Assembly: GCA_006226425.1 (NCBI GenBank)
Contig: SBGX01000013.1
Coordinates: forward strand, 62,001 to 126,000
DNA length: 64,000 bases
Direction of reading: 5' to 3'
DNA from: Bacteroidota bacterium
GTDB taxonomy: Bacteria > Bacteroidota > Bacteroidia > Flavobacteriales_D > Crocinitomicaceae
Positions 53,447-63,124 of the stretch are shown here, in pieces (positions within the stretch are counted from its first letter, which is position 1; every line of letters begins with the position of its first letter). The notes below the pieces were generated by a model. That model made no database searches. It was not told the DNA's origin and was given only the letters and a program-made list of their open reading frames with translations. The position numbers and the translations under genes are program-made.

Positions 53447-54439
53447 ATGAAAAATTTTACCACTCCTATCGTAACCATCGTTCTTACATTTTTACTGTCT
53501 TTTGCAGCTCAGGCAACAGTCAAAACTGCAACTGACGGAAACTGGAATGCTCCGGGGACCTGGAGTCCTAGTGGCGTTCCGGTGTGTGGCGATACCATCG
53601 TCATCCCTGCTGGTGTCACAGTCCATATTCCTGCTAATGTTAATTTGAATGATCCTTCCAACCCTCTTTGTCCAGCAACCTTTATGCAGGTTTACGGTGC
53701 AATTACGTTTGCCAGCGGTCGAAAGATTCGATTAGTTGCAGGCGGATGTATCACTGTTGAACTAGGAGGTGAAATACACCCTAGCTCAGTTGGTGGAGGT
53801 TCATCTGAATTGATTGAAATTGATAAAGTGGATTGGTGGCAAGCTTCCGACGGAGTTCTTGTGGGAACAGATCCAGGTGGTACTCAATTAGGTTGTGGAG
53901 TACTTCTGCCTGTGGAATTAATCTCCTACTCCATCGAAACGATTGACAATCAGGTTCAAATTGAATTTACGACTGGTTCGGAGCGTGATGTTTCCGAATA
54001 CATTCTGGAAAGCTCACGCGATGGAAGCTTCTGGCAGGAAGTTGCCCGACAACCCGGAGCGGGAAATAGTTCTACTCCTTTAGACTATAAATTTACCGAT
54101 GAGAATCCCTTCAATGGAGTTTCATACTACCGTTTAAGCTTCATCAATTTCAATGGGGATATTGTGGAAATGGAAATCATGAGCAATGAGTTCTACTCAC
54201 TGAATTACCTGATCTATCCAATTCCGGTGAACAAAACGATGTTCCTGGAAGGAGACGATCTGGCAAGTGCTCAGGTTTCGGTCGTCAACAGTGTTGGAGA
54301 ACAAATTGAAGTGGACCGAACGCTTGTTTATGATAAATACAGTTTTAATTTTGAACACATAAAAAGTGGGGTCTATTTTGTAGTTATTGAAAACAACAAC
54401 GTCAAAAAAACGGAGCGTGTTGTTGTTGTTCACAAGTAA
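53447..54439 (+). CDS. Exported G8-like protein with T9SS sorting domain
   Basis: The 330-residue protein has a signal peptide (SFAAQA) and a G8/pectate-lyase-like beta region (about 24-135; GNWNAPGTWSPSGVPVCGDTIVIPAG). A fibronectin-like segment (about 160-245) and a C-terminal T9SS type A domain (about 250-330; IYPIPVNKTMFLEG ending in VVVVHK) follow. The mature protein should go through T9SS to the surface. The 224-base upstream region is AT-rich and contains a TATATTTA-like element near 53377. Function: adhesion or carbohydrate binding is a guess. Confidence 0.85.
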   Translation: MKNFTTPIVTIVLTFLLSFAAQATVKTATDGNWNAPGTWSPSGVPVCGDTIVIPAGVTVHIPANVNLNDPSNPLCPATFMQVYGAITFASGRKIRLVAGGCITVELGGEIHPSSVGGGSSELIEIDKVDWWQASDGVLVGTDPGGTQLGCGVLLPVELISYSIETIDNQVQIEFTTGSERDVSEYILESSRDGSFWQEVARQPGAGNSSTPLDYKFTDENPFNGVSYYRLSFINFNGDIVEMEIMSNEFYSLNYLIYPIPVNKTMFLEGDDLASAQVSVVNSVGEQIEVDRTLVYDKYSFNFEHIKSGVYFVVIENNNVKKTERVVVVHK

Positions 54440-54479
54440 TTCATCAAACCATATATAGCACTCTGCAAAACGTATTGAT

Positions 54480-55631
54480 ATGCGAACATTGTGGAGTGTT
54501 ATTTTTTTAGGGCTCAGCCTTCTTTCTCTTCGCTGCTACTCGCAATCAGATGAACAGCCATTAAGCTCTTTCAAACAAAGAGAAGCTTTACGAAATCAAT
54601 TCAGTGCATTCCTTGCTTCCGAAGGACTTCCCGCCCAACTTTCGGGGAGCAAATTTTTAGACTATCATTCTGGAATTAAAAAAGCCTATCTTTTCAATGG
54701 TAGTTTCCGCTTTCCTTTTACGCTGGAATTGCGAAAAAGAAATTCCTCAGGAAACCATCCATTCATGCATGTGCTCCAGTTCACTCCTGAAATTCATGTA
54801 CGTATTTTTCAGAATGATCCGGAATACCAGGATCGCTCCAAACCGGTCAGAACTCCAAGCTACATCCCCTCCATCAGCTATTATTTGAGCCACCAAAACT
54901 GGTGGAAACAACCTGGGCCAAAGAAATATCTGGGGATTCGGGCCCTCCACCATTCGAATGGAGAAGATGGTTGGGAATTTAGTTATCCGGACAGTACGGT
55001 CAATATTTATGACGGTAGTTTTAGCGAAAGTCTCTTCTTTCAGTTTTTTGCTGGTGCATGGCTCTATCAGGAACAGTCAGCGAGTTCGCGAAAAAACAAA
55101 TTACTTCATCCAGAGAAGATTAACAAAGAATACCTGTTCCTGAATCAAATTGAACAGCAAAGAGATCAATTCTTCTTTTCTGCCGGATATGAATGGCACC
55201 CCCGGGTTTTTGCCAATGAAAAGTTCTATGACACCCAACTCTATGGTGGGAACCGAATTTTCTGCTCGCTAAACCTCCGAAGGAGCTTCCTTCACCAATC
55301 CTATGTCAAATCATCAGAAAACTGGAAAGCAACGGATGGATACTGGCTGGAAGGTCAACGTTTGAACCTCTCCGTTCAATATATCACCGATTTGAGTTAT
55401 CGTTCAGGCAGTCAGATTGACAACCAAAAAATTGCTCTTGCAGACGCCAGTAAGCGGCTGAATGTCACCCTCAATTTTTACCAGCAACTCTTACAGAACA
55501 GGTTTTTGGCCGCCTTTGCCCAATTAGGGTATCACGGTTCAGATCCTTATAACATCTATTTTCAGCAATCCCAGTTTGTGGCACGGATCGGTCTGGCTTT
55601 CGGCTTCCTGGAATATGAATCAGCGCACTAA
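54480..55631 (+). CDS. Outer-membrane protein with OmpLA-like HxSNG motif
   Basis: The 383-residue protein has a signal peptide (residues 1-22) and a barrel-like strand pattern. ALHHSNGEDGWEF places His157-x-Ser159-Asn-Gly like the catalytic His142-x-Ser144-Asn-Gly of outer-membrane phospholipase A. The strand FFQFFAGAWLYQE follows at the place of the OmpLA barrel strands, but the third catalytic Asn is not clear. The protein is probably in the outer membrane. Its 3' end overlaps the convergent T9SS gene by 12 bases. Confidence 0.7.
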   Translation: MRTLWSVIFLGLSLLSLRCYSQSDEQPLSSFKQREALRNQFSAFLASEGLPAQLSGSKFLDYHSGIKKAYLFNGSFRFPFTLELRKRNSSGNHPFMHVLQFTPEIHVRIFQNDPEYQDRSKPVRTPSYIPSISYYLSHQNWWKQPGPKKYLGIRALHHSNGEDGWEFSYPDSTVNIYDGSFSESLFFQFFAGAWLYQEQSASSRKNKLLHPEKINKEYLFLNQIEQQRDQFFFSAGYEWHPRVFANEKFYDTQLYGGNRIFCSLNLRRSFLHQSYVKSSENWKATDGYWLEGQRLNLSVQYITDLSYRSGSQIDNQKIALADASKRLNVTLNFYQQLLQNRFLAAFAQLGYHGSDPYNIYFQQSQFVARIGLAFGFLEYESAH

Positions 55632-56210
55632 AAAAGTTCCAGGAATGGGTGTTCCCATTTCAGAACTTAACTTGAAATGATAAACCCCAGACTCAAAATC
55701 CCGGGCGTTCAGGTTGAAAAAATTCTCTTTCCCTTCCAGCTCCATCACTTTTCTTCCATCAGCATGAAAGATTTCCATGCGCACCAAACTGCCGTTGTTG
55801 TTTCTGAAGTGAATCTGAGAATTTTCTTCCAGGGGATTTCCTTTCAACACATAAGGCTGACCTCCAAGATCTACAAAATCAATTGAAACCGTATCACTCA
55901 AACCATTCCCTCCAAATTCCAGACGATAATAGTTCTTTGCATTCGGGAAGGGTGATTCATCCAGGTAATCATAACGAAGTGCTACTTCCAGGCTTCCACA
56001 AACCCCATCAATGGTCCCAATTCTTTCAAACTTCAAATCACTTGTTGCTCGCTCAATGTGAATTCCGTTACACAAGCTTCCTTTCTTAATTTCCCAGGCC
56101 AGAAATACCGATTCATCATACTGATAGGCAACCAGGTAATTGACCTCCACATTCTGCGTCCTTCCAAAGAAGGAAAACATCAACACTAAGCAACATATTA
56201 TTTTCTCCAT
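55620..56210 (-). CDS. T9SS type A sorting-domain protein, small
   Basis: The 196-residue protein has a signal peptide (MFSFFGRTQ), a fibronectin-like segment (about 20-115; VAYQYDESVFLAWEIKKGSLCNGIHIERATSD) and a C-terminal T9SS domain (about 120-196; NPLEENSQIHFRNNNG, ESGVYHFKLSS, TFLVR). It should be exported through T9SS. Its ATG overlaps the stop of the DUF4249 gene by one base (TAATG), so it closes the three-gene TonB operon. The cargo domain is too small for an enzyme; it may be a binding partner of the receptor. Confidence 0.8.
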   Translation of the reverse strand: MEKIICCLVLMFSFFGRTQNVEVNYLVAYQYDESVFLAWEIKKGSLCNGIHIERATSDLKFERIGTIDGVCGSLEVALRYDYLDESPFPNAKNYYRLEFGGNGLSDTVSIDFVDLGGQPYVLKGNPLEENSQIHFRNNNGSLVRMEIFHADGRKVMELEGKENFFNLNARDFESGVYHFKLSSEMGTPIPGTFLVR

Positions 56211-57070
56211 TATTTCCTGATCGATGAACGATTAAAAGTGCAGAAAACACCATATCCTCCCGAAATATTATTGAAAACCTTGACGGGTTCGGCAAAGAAG
56301 TCCACCCCCATTGAACTTTTATACAAAGACAAATGATATTTATAAGCTTCTTCATTCAGTGAAAGCAATTCGTATTGATATACTGGTGTTCCCTGGTAGG
56401 TGCCAAATTCAATCACAAGTTCTTTTTGTTCACCGTCAAACAACTCATCAGTCATCAACGCTACATTGAAAAAGGATTTCCCTCCATTTTCTCCGCCATC
56501 CCCACCGTTGGAAATAGAAGCATCTCCAGCTTCAAACCATTGGTCGTACAGAGCGTTTTGTTGCTGATCAAACTGATATAGACGAATCATGTAAAAGTTC
56601 TTCCCTGCCGGGTCATTCCATTTCATCACCGCCTTTTTCTTCAATGTGAATTGATCCGTGTATGAGCTGGTATCTACTTCGATTAAGTTGACGCTTGATG
56701 CAGAAACCATGGACGACTCAGCACTTCCAAAAACGGGATGCTGTGCCTGAATTTTGTACGAATTGGATGCCTTCACCTGATGATTGAAGTCATAGCGATT
56801 TTCAAAAGTTCCTTTGTTTAATGTAAAACTATTGCCCGTGCTTAGATCCGTCAATGTGATCACTGCTCCGGAATCGATTCTTGTTTCTTTCTGATCATCT
56901 AAAAAGAAAACACTACGTTCCAGATAAACGGATGCCGTCGAGTCATTCTCCATGACCGCATTGATCACTAGTTTTGGGTCTTCTTCATCTCCCTTATATT
57001 CTATCTCTTTCTCGCAAGCTAAAAGTGCCAATGAAGCAGTCAATAGAAACAATTTGTTATTTATCTTCAT
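56210..57070 (-). CDS. DUF4249 lipoprotein
   Basis: From the ATG at 57070 this is 286 residues with a lipobox LLAC (cysteine ~19). The DUF4249 pattern is visible: KLVINAVMENDSTASVYLERSVFF near the N-terminus, GAVITLTDLSTGNSF, SNSYKIQAQHPVFGSAESS and a C-terminal RSSIRK. DUF4249 proteins accompany TonB-dependent receptors and are likely surface lipoproteins. The start overlaps the receptor stop by 14 bases (coupled translation). The ATG at 57115 is rejected for lack of lipobox spacing. Confidence 0.88.
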   Translation of the reverse strand: MKINNKLFLLTASLALLACEKEIEYKGDEEDPKLVINAVMENDSTASVYLERSVFFLDDQKETRIDSGAVITLTDLSTGNSFTLNKGTFENRYDFNHQVKASNSYKIQAQHPVFGSAESSMVSASSVNLIEVDTSSYTDQFTLKKKAVMKWNDPAGKNFYMIRLYQFDQQQNALYDQWFEAGDASISNGGDGGENGGKSFFNVALMTDELFDGEQKELVIEFGTYQGTPVYQYELLSLNEEAYKYHLSLYKSSMGVDFFAEPVKVFNNISGGYGVFCTFNRSSIRK

Positions 57071-59450
57071 CACTCGTTTTCTTATTTTTTTGTTCTTTGA
57101 TCTTCTGAAAATCAAACTTAAACTTCCAGCTAATGGATGGAATCATTGGAAACAAAGAAGCCTGAAACAAAGCCAATTCATTTTGATCATTGTATCCCGT
57201 ATAAATCATAAATGCATTCTGTCTGTTGTAGACATTGTAGATCGAGAATGAAAGAGTAGCCATCCCCCATTTTTTTTCTTTCGTACGGTTGACACCTACA
57301 TCCATTCGGTGATAATGTGGCATCCGGTAATTATTCAATTGATCAAAATAATTGATCGGGCTATATTGTGTCATCAGTCCTGGAGCTGCTGAGTAGTTTT
57401 GTGCTCCCAGGGTAATTGCGTTTCCTGTTCCGTAAACGAATACCATTCCCACATCCCATTTCTCATCAATTTTATAGGTCAGGGCGATGCTCAAATCATT
57501 TCTTCGGTCATAACGGTAAAAGAATTTTTTTCCTCCATTCAGATTATCAAATTGTCTTTCTGTCCAACTCAAGGTATAACCCAACCAACCTGTCAACTTT
57601 CCTTTGCGCTTTTCGAAAAAGACTTCCCCTCCATAAGACCATCCCTGACCTGCCTCAACCTTATTTTGCCAGTCCTCATTGATGGCAATGAAATCTACCC
57701 CTTCCTTGTACTGAATTACATTGTCCATCTTCTTATAATAGGATTCCACTACCAAATTATAGCTCTTCGAAAATTCGTAGTTGTAGCCCAAACTGGCCTG
57801 ATGTGCAATCACCGGTTTGATTTTACTTGTGGCAGGCACCCATAAATCAGTCGGGAGCCCAATCCCGGTATTTGAAAGCAAATGAAGATACTGAGCCATG
57901 CGACTTAGACCCAGCTTCAAACTGGATCGTTCATTCAGGATATAATTGGCATTGACTCTGGGTTGCAAACTTCCATATTCCTTTCCCTTTGTAAAAAAAG
58001 CTGTATAATTTATTCCATAATTTACTTTCAGACGATCTGTAATTTTGTGATCATCCTCCAGGTAAAAACTCAACTCATGCGAAAACTGTCGATCACTGCC
58101 CAAAGTCGTATCCAGTTGCGTGGTAGCATCTTCCAACACAGCATAATTAATCCCCGGAGTGAAGGTGTGATAGATATCACCTACCCCAAAACGAATCTGG
58201 TGCTTCGGATTTGGAAAAAAAGTAAAGTCTGATTTGACCGTCCAGTCATCGATCCCGGAATAATAACCGAAACTAACATACTCCGTGTACTTGTTCCCAT
58301 TGGCTTCCGTTATATTCGTGTTATCCTCCAAACCAATATTGAAACGGTACCTGGAATAAGTAGCTGTTGTATTCATAAAAATTCGGGGACCAATGCGGTA
58401 ATTCCAACGAAGGGCACCGATTGAATTCCCCCATTTCAGTGCAGCCTCCGTTCGGCTATCATAAATATTCCCTTCAGTATCCTTATAAGTGTATTTATCG
58501 AGCACAAATGCTTTGTCCAAACCAAAGTAGCCACTGAGATAAAGATGGTGCTTGTTATTAATCTTATGATGAATCTTTGCATTAAAATCGTGAAAGAAAT
58601 AACCTCCGTCGCCATCCTGAATAAAGGGACGAACCAATAAATCCAGATAAGTTCTTCTGGCACTGATTGCAAAGGCCGTTTTTCCCTTTTGAATAGGCCC
58701 TTCAACCAAAATCCGACTGGAAATCACTCCAATAGAGCCTTCTACATTGTAATTATTTACGTTCCCCTCTTTCATTCGCATATCCAGTACGGAAGATGCC
58801 CGCCCCGCATAACGCGCCGGGAAACCACCTTTAATCAATGTCACCTTGGAAAGAGCATCTGAATTAAAAACTGAGAAGAAACCGAAGAGATGAGAAGCAT
58901 TATATACCGGAACTCCATCCAACAATACCAGGTTCTGATCCGGACCTCCTCCCCTGACATACAGGCCGCTGGAAGATTCTCCTCCTGATTGAACTCCCGG
59001 AAGCAGCTGCAAGACCCGAAACACGTCCTTCTCTCCCAACAACAAAGGGAGTCTATCCACCTTATCGAGTTGCAATTCAATTTTTCCAACATCCGTATTC
59101 TCGACACTTCGATTAGCTCCTTCCGAAGTCACTGTCACTTCACCCAATTCCTGAATCCCCTTCAATTTGATTTCCATATCTTTTGTTCCGAGCGGACAGG
59201 AAATAAATTTTGTCTGCATCCCATAGTAACTCACCCTGAGGTAAGCTGCTTTTAAAGGAATTGTCAAACTAAAAAAACCGTATTCATTGCTCGCTACCCC
59301 TTGTTTGGAAACCGTATCATAAATCTTGGCACCAATCAACTTTTCACCTGTTTTAACATCACTTACGTAGCCAGATATCGTCCATTTCTGTTGCGCAAAA
59401 ACAACACTAATTCCAATGGTAAAAAAACAGGCAAACAAATACTTTAACAT
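57057..59450 (-). CDS. TonB-dependent outer-membrane receptor with carboxypeptidase-like N-domain
   Basis: The 797-residue protein has a signal peptide (VVFAQ), a carboxypeptidase-D regulatory-like beta domain (about 23-105; ISGYVSDVKTGEKLIGAKI), a plug domain (about 120-235; GLYVRGGGPDQNLVLLDGVPVYNASH) and a barrel. No SusD gene is adjacent, but DUF4249 and T9SS proteins are, which suggests an alternative receptor-lipoprotein pair. The substrate is unknown. A 225-base upstream region separates it from the divergent rho gene. Confidence 0.93.
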   Translation of the reverse strand: MLKYLFACFFTIGISVVFAQQKWTISGYVSDVKTGEKLIGAKIYDTVSKQGVASNEYGFFSLTIPLKAAYLRVSYYGMQTKFISCPLGTKDMEIKLKGIQELGEVTVTSEGANRSVENTDVGKIELQLDKVDRLPLLLGEKDVFRVLQLLPGVQSGGESSSGLYVRGGGPDQNLVLLDGVPVYNASHLFGFFSVFNSDALSKVTLIKGGFPARYAGRASSVLDMRMKEGNVNNYNVEGSIGVISSRILVEGPIQKGKTAFAISARRTYLDLLVRPFIQDGDGGYFFHDFNAKIHHKINNKHHLYLSGYFGLDKAFVLDKYTYKDTEGNIYDSRTEAALKWGNSIGALRWNYRIGPRIFMNTTATYSRYRFNIGLEDNTNITEANGNKYTEYVSFGYYSGIDDWTVKSDFTFFPNPKHQIRFGVGDIYHTFTPGINYAVLEDATTQLDTTLGSDRQFSHELSFYLEDDHKITDRLKVNYGINYTAFFTKGKEYGSLQPRVNANYILNERSSLKLGLSRMAQYLHLLSNTGIGLPTDLWVPATSKIKPVIAHQASLGYNYEFSKSYNLVVESYYKKMDNVIQYKEGVDFIAINEDWQNKVEAGQGWSYGGEVFFEKRKGKLTGWLGYTLSWTERQFDNLNGGKKFFYRYDRRNDLSIALTYKIDEKWDVGMVFVYGTGNAITLGAQNYSAAPGLMTQYSPINYFDQLNNYRMPHYHRMDVGVNRTKEKKWGMATLSFSIYNVYNRQNAFMIYTGYNDQNELALFQASLFPMIPSISWKFKFDFQKIKEQKNKKTSDEDK

Positions 59451-59675
59451 GATTAGCTTCTTAATACAAGCTAAGTTAACGATTCTCGAACAATATTATT
59501 ATATGTTGCTTCACTCTTTATTTTTTGAGAAGACAAGTTCAATTTTCATTTCTTTATTTAATCTTGGTTATTATTAAAAAAAATGTGTATTATTGCACGG
59601 TGAAACGGTTCCGTTTCTAGCTACAAACCGATTTAGCAAACTTGTTCCTTTACTCAAATTTATTCTTTACATTTT

Positions 59676-61319
59676 ATGAATCTGGAAGATTTAGAATCCA
59701 AGAAAATTAGTGATTTACGTCAAATTGCAAGTGCTGCGGGCCTCAAAGGCGTCCAGGGACTAAAAAAAGTAGAATTGATTGATGCCCTAAAAAATTTATC
59801 CTCTGAAGCGAATGGCGCTGAGAAAGAAGGAGAAGACTCCGGGGAAGATCAACAAAATGCTGGCCGAGAAAAAAGAAAAAGAATTCGGAAGGTCGTTTCA
59901 AATGAAACTGCATCAGATGAAGCTCCCCAAACAACACTGTTTTCAGAAGCAGACAAAGAAAAAGAAGAGGAAAAGAAACAGGACACAAATAATCACGAAG
60001 ACCAGCCTCCTAAACCCGTCAAAAAGAACGCTCCGAAAGTGAAGAAAGATCAGCCGGAAAGTCAATCAACTGATGAAATGGACGAAGAACAACGCAAGAG
60101 ATATGAGCAAAGTCTTCGCGATAAGGAACAACACCGAAAAAATCTACTGGCTCAACAAAAAAAGAATGAATCCAAGCAGGAAGAAGAATCTTTCTACGAA
60201 CTTTCTGGAATTGTTTCTGCCGAAGGGGTATTGGAGGTGATGCAGGATGGATACGGTTTCTTGAGATCTTCGGATTATAACTACCTCCCTTCACCTGATG
60301 ACGTGTACGTTTCACAAAGCCAGATTAAACTATTCGGTTTAAAGACCGGAGATACAGTATATGGAACAATTCGTCCTCCAAGAGAAGGTGAAAAGTTTTT
60401 CCCCCTGGTCAAAGTTGACTCCATCAACGGAAGGGCTCCATCCTATATCAGGGATCGGGTTCCTTTTCAGTATCTAACACCACTGTTCCCGAATGAGAAA
60501 TTCAAACTAACAGGACACCGCGACGAAAGTATGTCCACCCGAATCATGGACCTATTTGCTCCAATCGGAAAAGGACAACGTGGTATGATTGTGGCACAAC
60601 CTAAGACAGGTAAAACCATGTTGTTAAAGGATGTTGCCAACGCCATTGCCGCCAATCATCCGGAAACTTACCTGATCGTTCTCTTGATTGATGAACGACC
60701 AGAAGAGGTAACCGATATGGCTCGAAGTGTTCGTGCTGAAGTAATTGCATCAACTTTCGATGAGCCTGCTGAACGACACGTAAAAGTGGCCAACATCGTT
60801 TTGGAAAAAGCGAAACGAATGGTTGAATGCGGTCACGATGTCTGTATTCTACTTGACTCTATTACACGTTTGGCCCGGGCATATAACACCGTCTCACCTG
60901 CATCAGGAAAAGTTCTTTCTGGAGGGGTTGATGCAAACGCCTTACACAAACCGAAAAGATTCTTTGGGTCTGCCCGTAAGATCGAAAACGGAGGTTCCTT
61001 ATCTATTCTGGCGACAGCCCTTACGGAGACCGGATCAAAAATGGACGAGGTTATTTTCGAAGAATTTAAAGGAACCGGTAACATGGAACTTCAACTGGAT
61101 CGAAAAATCTCCAACAGAAGAATCTTCCCGGCCATTGATATCATTGCTTCCAGTACGCGTCGTGACGACCTACTTGTGTCCAAAGACGTATTGCAAAGAG
61201 TCTATTTATTGCGCAGACACATTGCGGATATGACTCCGGTTGAAGCGATGGAATTCCTGAAAGCACAAATGGAACATACGCTTTCCAATGAAGAATTCCT
61301 TGTCTCAATGAATAAGTAA
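59676..61319 (+). CDS. rho: Transcription termination factor Rho with long charged insertion
   Basis: The 547-residue protein has a SAP-like Rho_N segment (1-40), a charged, low-complexity region (about 42-172, rich in Glu, Lys and Gln), an RNA-binding cold-shock-like domain (about 175-260), and a RecA-type ATPase with Walker A QPKTGKT near 308-314, LLIDERPEE and [11 protein letters not shown]. The insertion makes it about 130 residues longer than E. coli Rho. Such disordered insertions occur in Bacteroidota Rho. It terminates untranslated transcripts. A TACATTTT element just before the ATG may be its promoter. Confidence 0.96.
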   Translation: MNLEDLESKKISDLRQIASAAGLKGVQGLKKVELIDALKNLSSEANGAEKEGEDSGEDQQNAGREKRKRIRKVVSNETASDEAPQTTLFSEADKEKEEEKKQDTNNHEDQPPKPVKKNAPKVKKDQPESQSTDEMDEEQRKRYEQSLRDKEQHRKNLLAQQKKNESKQEEESFYELSGIVSAEGVLEVMQDGYGFLRSSDYNYLPSPDDVYVSQSQIKLFGLKTGDTVYGTIRPPREGEKFFPLVKVDSINGRAPSYIRDRVPFQYLTPLFPNEKFKLTGHRDESMSTRIMDLFAPIGKGQRGMIVAQPKTGKTMLLKDVANAIAANHPETYLIVLLIDERPEEVTDMARSVRAEVIASTFDEPAERHVKVANIVLEKAKRMVECGHDVCILLDSITRLARAYNTVSPASGKVLSGGVDANALHKPKRFFGSARKIENGGSLSILATALTETGSKMDEVIFEEFKGTGNMELQLDRKISNRRIFPAIDIIASSTRRDDLLVSKDVLQRVYLLRRHIADMTPVEAMEFLKAQMEHTLSNEEFLVSMNK

Positions 61320-61321
61320 GC

Positions 61322-61885
61322 ATGCGGATTACCATCAAAATAGCCTTAGGGTGCGCGCTTATTTGGATCGTTGCAAAAGTTGCTTATCACCTCTTTTTCC
61401 CAAATACCGGGATGTTGCAGCCAATGATTCTACTCAACATGCTCCTATTACTATCATCAGTAAGTTTCGGGCTCTTCTATCATAAAAAGCAAGAAGGATA
61501 TACTGCCGGAAATGCATTGAGTGATATTAAAGCAGCCATGACCAGTGGAGTGGTTTATGCCGTCATCGTATCTGTTTTTGCATTGCTTTACTATAGTTAC
61601 ATCAATCCGGAATTCACAGAACATCAAATTTCGGAGATGGAAACGGCTATTCAGCTTGAACTGGATAAACCGGAAGGACTGAAGCAAATCAGGTCTCAGA
61701 ACGAAGAATTTGAAGTACTGACCAAGGAACAGATTTATGAGGAACTCACCAAAGGACTAAAGTCCGTTTATTCGGCACAATCCACCTTTGTTCTAATGTT
61801 GCTCGGACTGGTGTTGCTTTCAACCATTTACTCCCTGTTAGTCACGATTATCTTCCGAAAGATCCTGTTCCGTAAGTTGGGCTAA
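61322..61885 (+). CDS. DUF4199 membrane protein
   Basis: The 187-residue protein has four hydrophobic segments (about 3-20, 27-50, 70-92 and 150-175), matching the DUF4199 family of small inner-membrane proteins. The loop between helices 3 and 4 is acidic (about 95-145). The start is 3 bases after the rho stop, so it is co-transcribed. The last 16 codons overlap, on the other strand, the 3' end of a glycosyltransferase gene. Function unknown. Confidence 0.85.
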   Translation: MRITIKIALGCALIWIVAKVAYHLFFPNTGMLQPMILLNMLLLLSSVSFGLFYHKKQEGYTAGNALSDIKAAMTSGVVYAVIVSVFALLYYSYINPEFTEHQISEMETAIQLELDKPEGLKQIRSQNEEFEVLTKEQIYEELTKGLKSVYSAQSTFVLMLLGLVLLSTIYSLLVTIIFRKILFRKLG

Positions 61886-63124
61886 TTGTTGCTTGGTTTC
61901 AATGTATTTGGACAAATACCTGGTACTCAATTGTCGTTGCTGACAAAGGATAGCCCCCAGATAGTTTTTTCGGCGATGTTCTTCCAAACTTTGAAAAGTT
62001 TTTTCAAGCTGATCAAGAAAAATACCTGAATAATCGGTCTTTATAAAGCGATCTTCCAATAGGGGAACTATTCTACGATTGGCTTCCCCCCATTTTTCAG
62101 ATGAATTGTATAATTCAATGGCACTTTGAACAAACTCATCCGGTTCATTTGACACGACACCAGGCCAATCAAAAGCTCCCTGAATTCCTTCCGCACCAAT
62201 ACTTGTTGTCACACTCGGTAAGCCCTGCTCCATCGCCCTCAGCAACTTCCCCTTCAGGCCTGCACCAAAATTCAACGGCGCTAACATCACCCTGCTCTCT
62301 TGCATGACTTCTTCCAGATTTTCCACATAACCATGCACTAAAAACCCTTCTGACTCATTGTGGAATGCCTTTGCTTTTTGGTCAGCGTATGAACCATAAA
62401 TGTGAATTTTCGCTTCCGGAAGTTCCCTCCTGATTTTGGACCAGATATTTTCTTTCAGCATTCGGACGGCATCCCGATTTGGTGGGTGTCGAAAACTTCC
62501 GACAAAGACAAAGTCCTTCCGCTCCGAAAATTTAGTTTTTTGAATCGTACTTAGGTCCAATTGCACCTGAATCGGCAAATAAGACAACAAAAACTCAGGA
62601 AAATCAAATGTCGTCCGAAGAAATTTCATCTCCTCGTCCGAAATAATGAGATTCAAATCCGAACGCCATAAACTGGCCAGTTCCCTTTTCATTGTTGGAT
62701 GATCAAGGACCCTTTCATTCCAATTCATCCCTTTTCTGTACGCTTCCTCTCGACTCAGACGTAAGCCATGCAAATCCTCTGTATCCACTATTCTAAGCGC
62801 ATTTGGACAGCATTCCATCACCCTCCACGAAAATTGTTCTTCCAGGTAAAAACGATCAAAAATGACGACTTCCGGGTCTAGTTCCTTTAAAAAAATGTCA
62901 AAGGCAGAATCATTGACTTTCAACACTTCACAGCGGACCTTCAGGTGTTCCAGCGAATCACTTTGGATACTTTTCTCTGATGTAGATGCAAATACAACAT
63001 CCCAGGATCGGGATGCAAACAATTCAATTAGTTGCATCATTCTGACCCCTGCCGCAGAAGAATTCGACTCCGGAAAAACAGCTCCCAGAATCAATAATCG
63101 CTTGCCCGAGTCTGTTCCACTCAT
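61838..63124 (-). CDS. Glycosyltransferase, GT4-type
   Basis: From the ATG at 63124 this is 428 residues; the ATGA overlap with the upstream gene's stop supports this start over 63169. GT-B features are visible: RLLILGAVFPESNSSAAGVRMMQ at the N-terminus, DFVFVGSFRHPPNRDAVRML near residue 200 and the donor site APLNFGAGLKGKLLRAMEQGLPSVTTSIGAEGI near 280. The C-terminal helix (about 390-428) is charged. The 3' end overlaps the DUF4199 gene by 48 bases. It may act on a surface polysaccharide. Confidence 0.85.
   Translation of the reverse strand: MSGTDSGKRLLILGAVFPESNSSAAGVRMMQLIELFASRSWDVVFASTSEKSIQSDSLEHLKVRCEVLKVNDSAFDIFLKELDPEVVIFDRFYLEEQFSWRVMECCPNALRIVDTEDLHGLRLSREEAYRKGMNWNERVLDHPTMKRELASLWRSDLNLIISDEEMKFLRTTFDFPEFLLSYLPIQVQLDLSTIQKTKFSERKDFVFVGSFRHPPNRDAVRMLKENIWSKIRRELPEAKIHIYGSYADQKAKAFHNESEGFLVHGYVENLEEVMQESRVMLAPLNFGAGLKGKLLRAMEQGLPSVTTSIGAEGIQGAFDWPGVVSNEPDEFVQSAIELYNSSEKWGEANRRIVPLLEDRFIKTDYSGIFLDQLEKTFQSLEEHRRKNYLGAILCQQRQLSTRYLSKYIETKQQLAQLTEQDLSEDNRD

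Noticed and set aside
59451-59675. Attenuator or autoregulatory leader for rho
   Set aside because: No stable hairpin or T run is visible by eye; it looks like a divergent promoter region.
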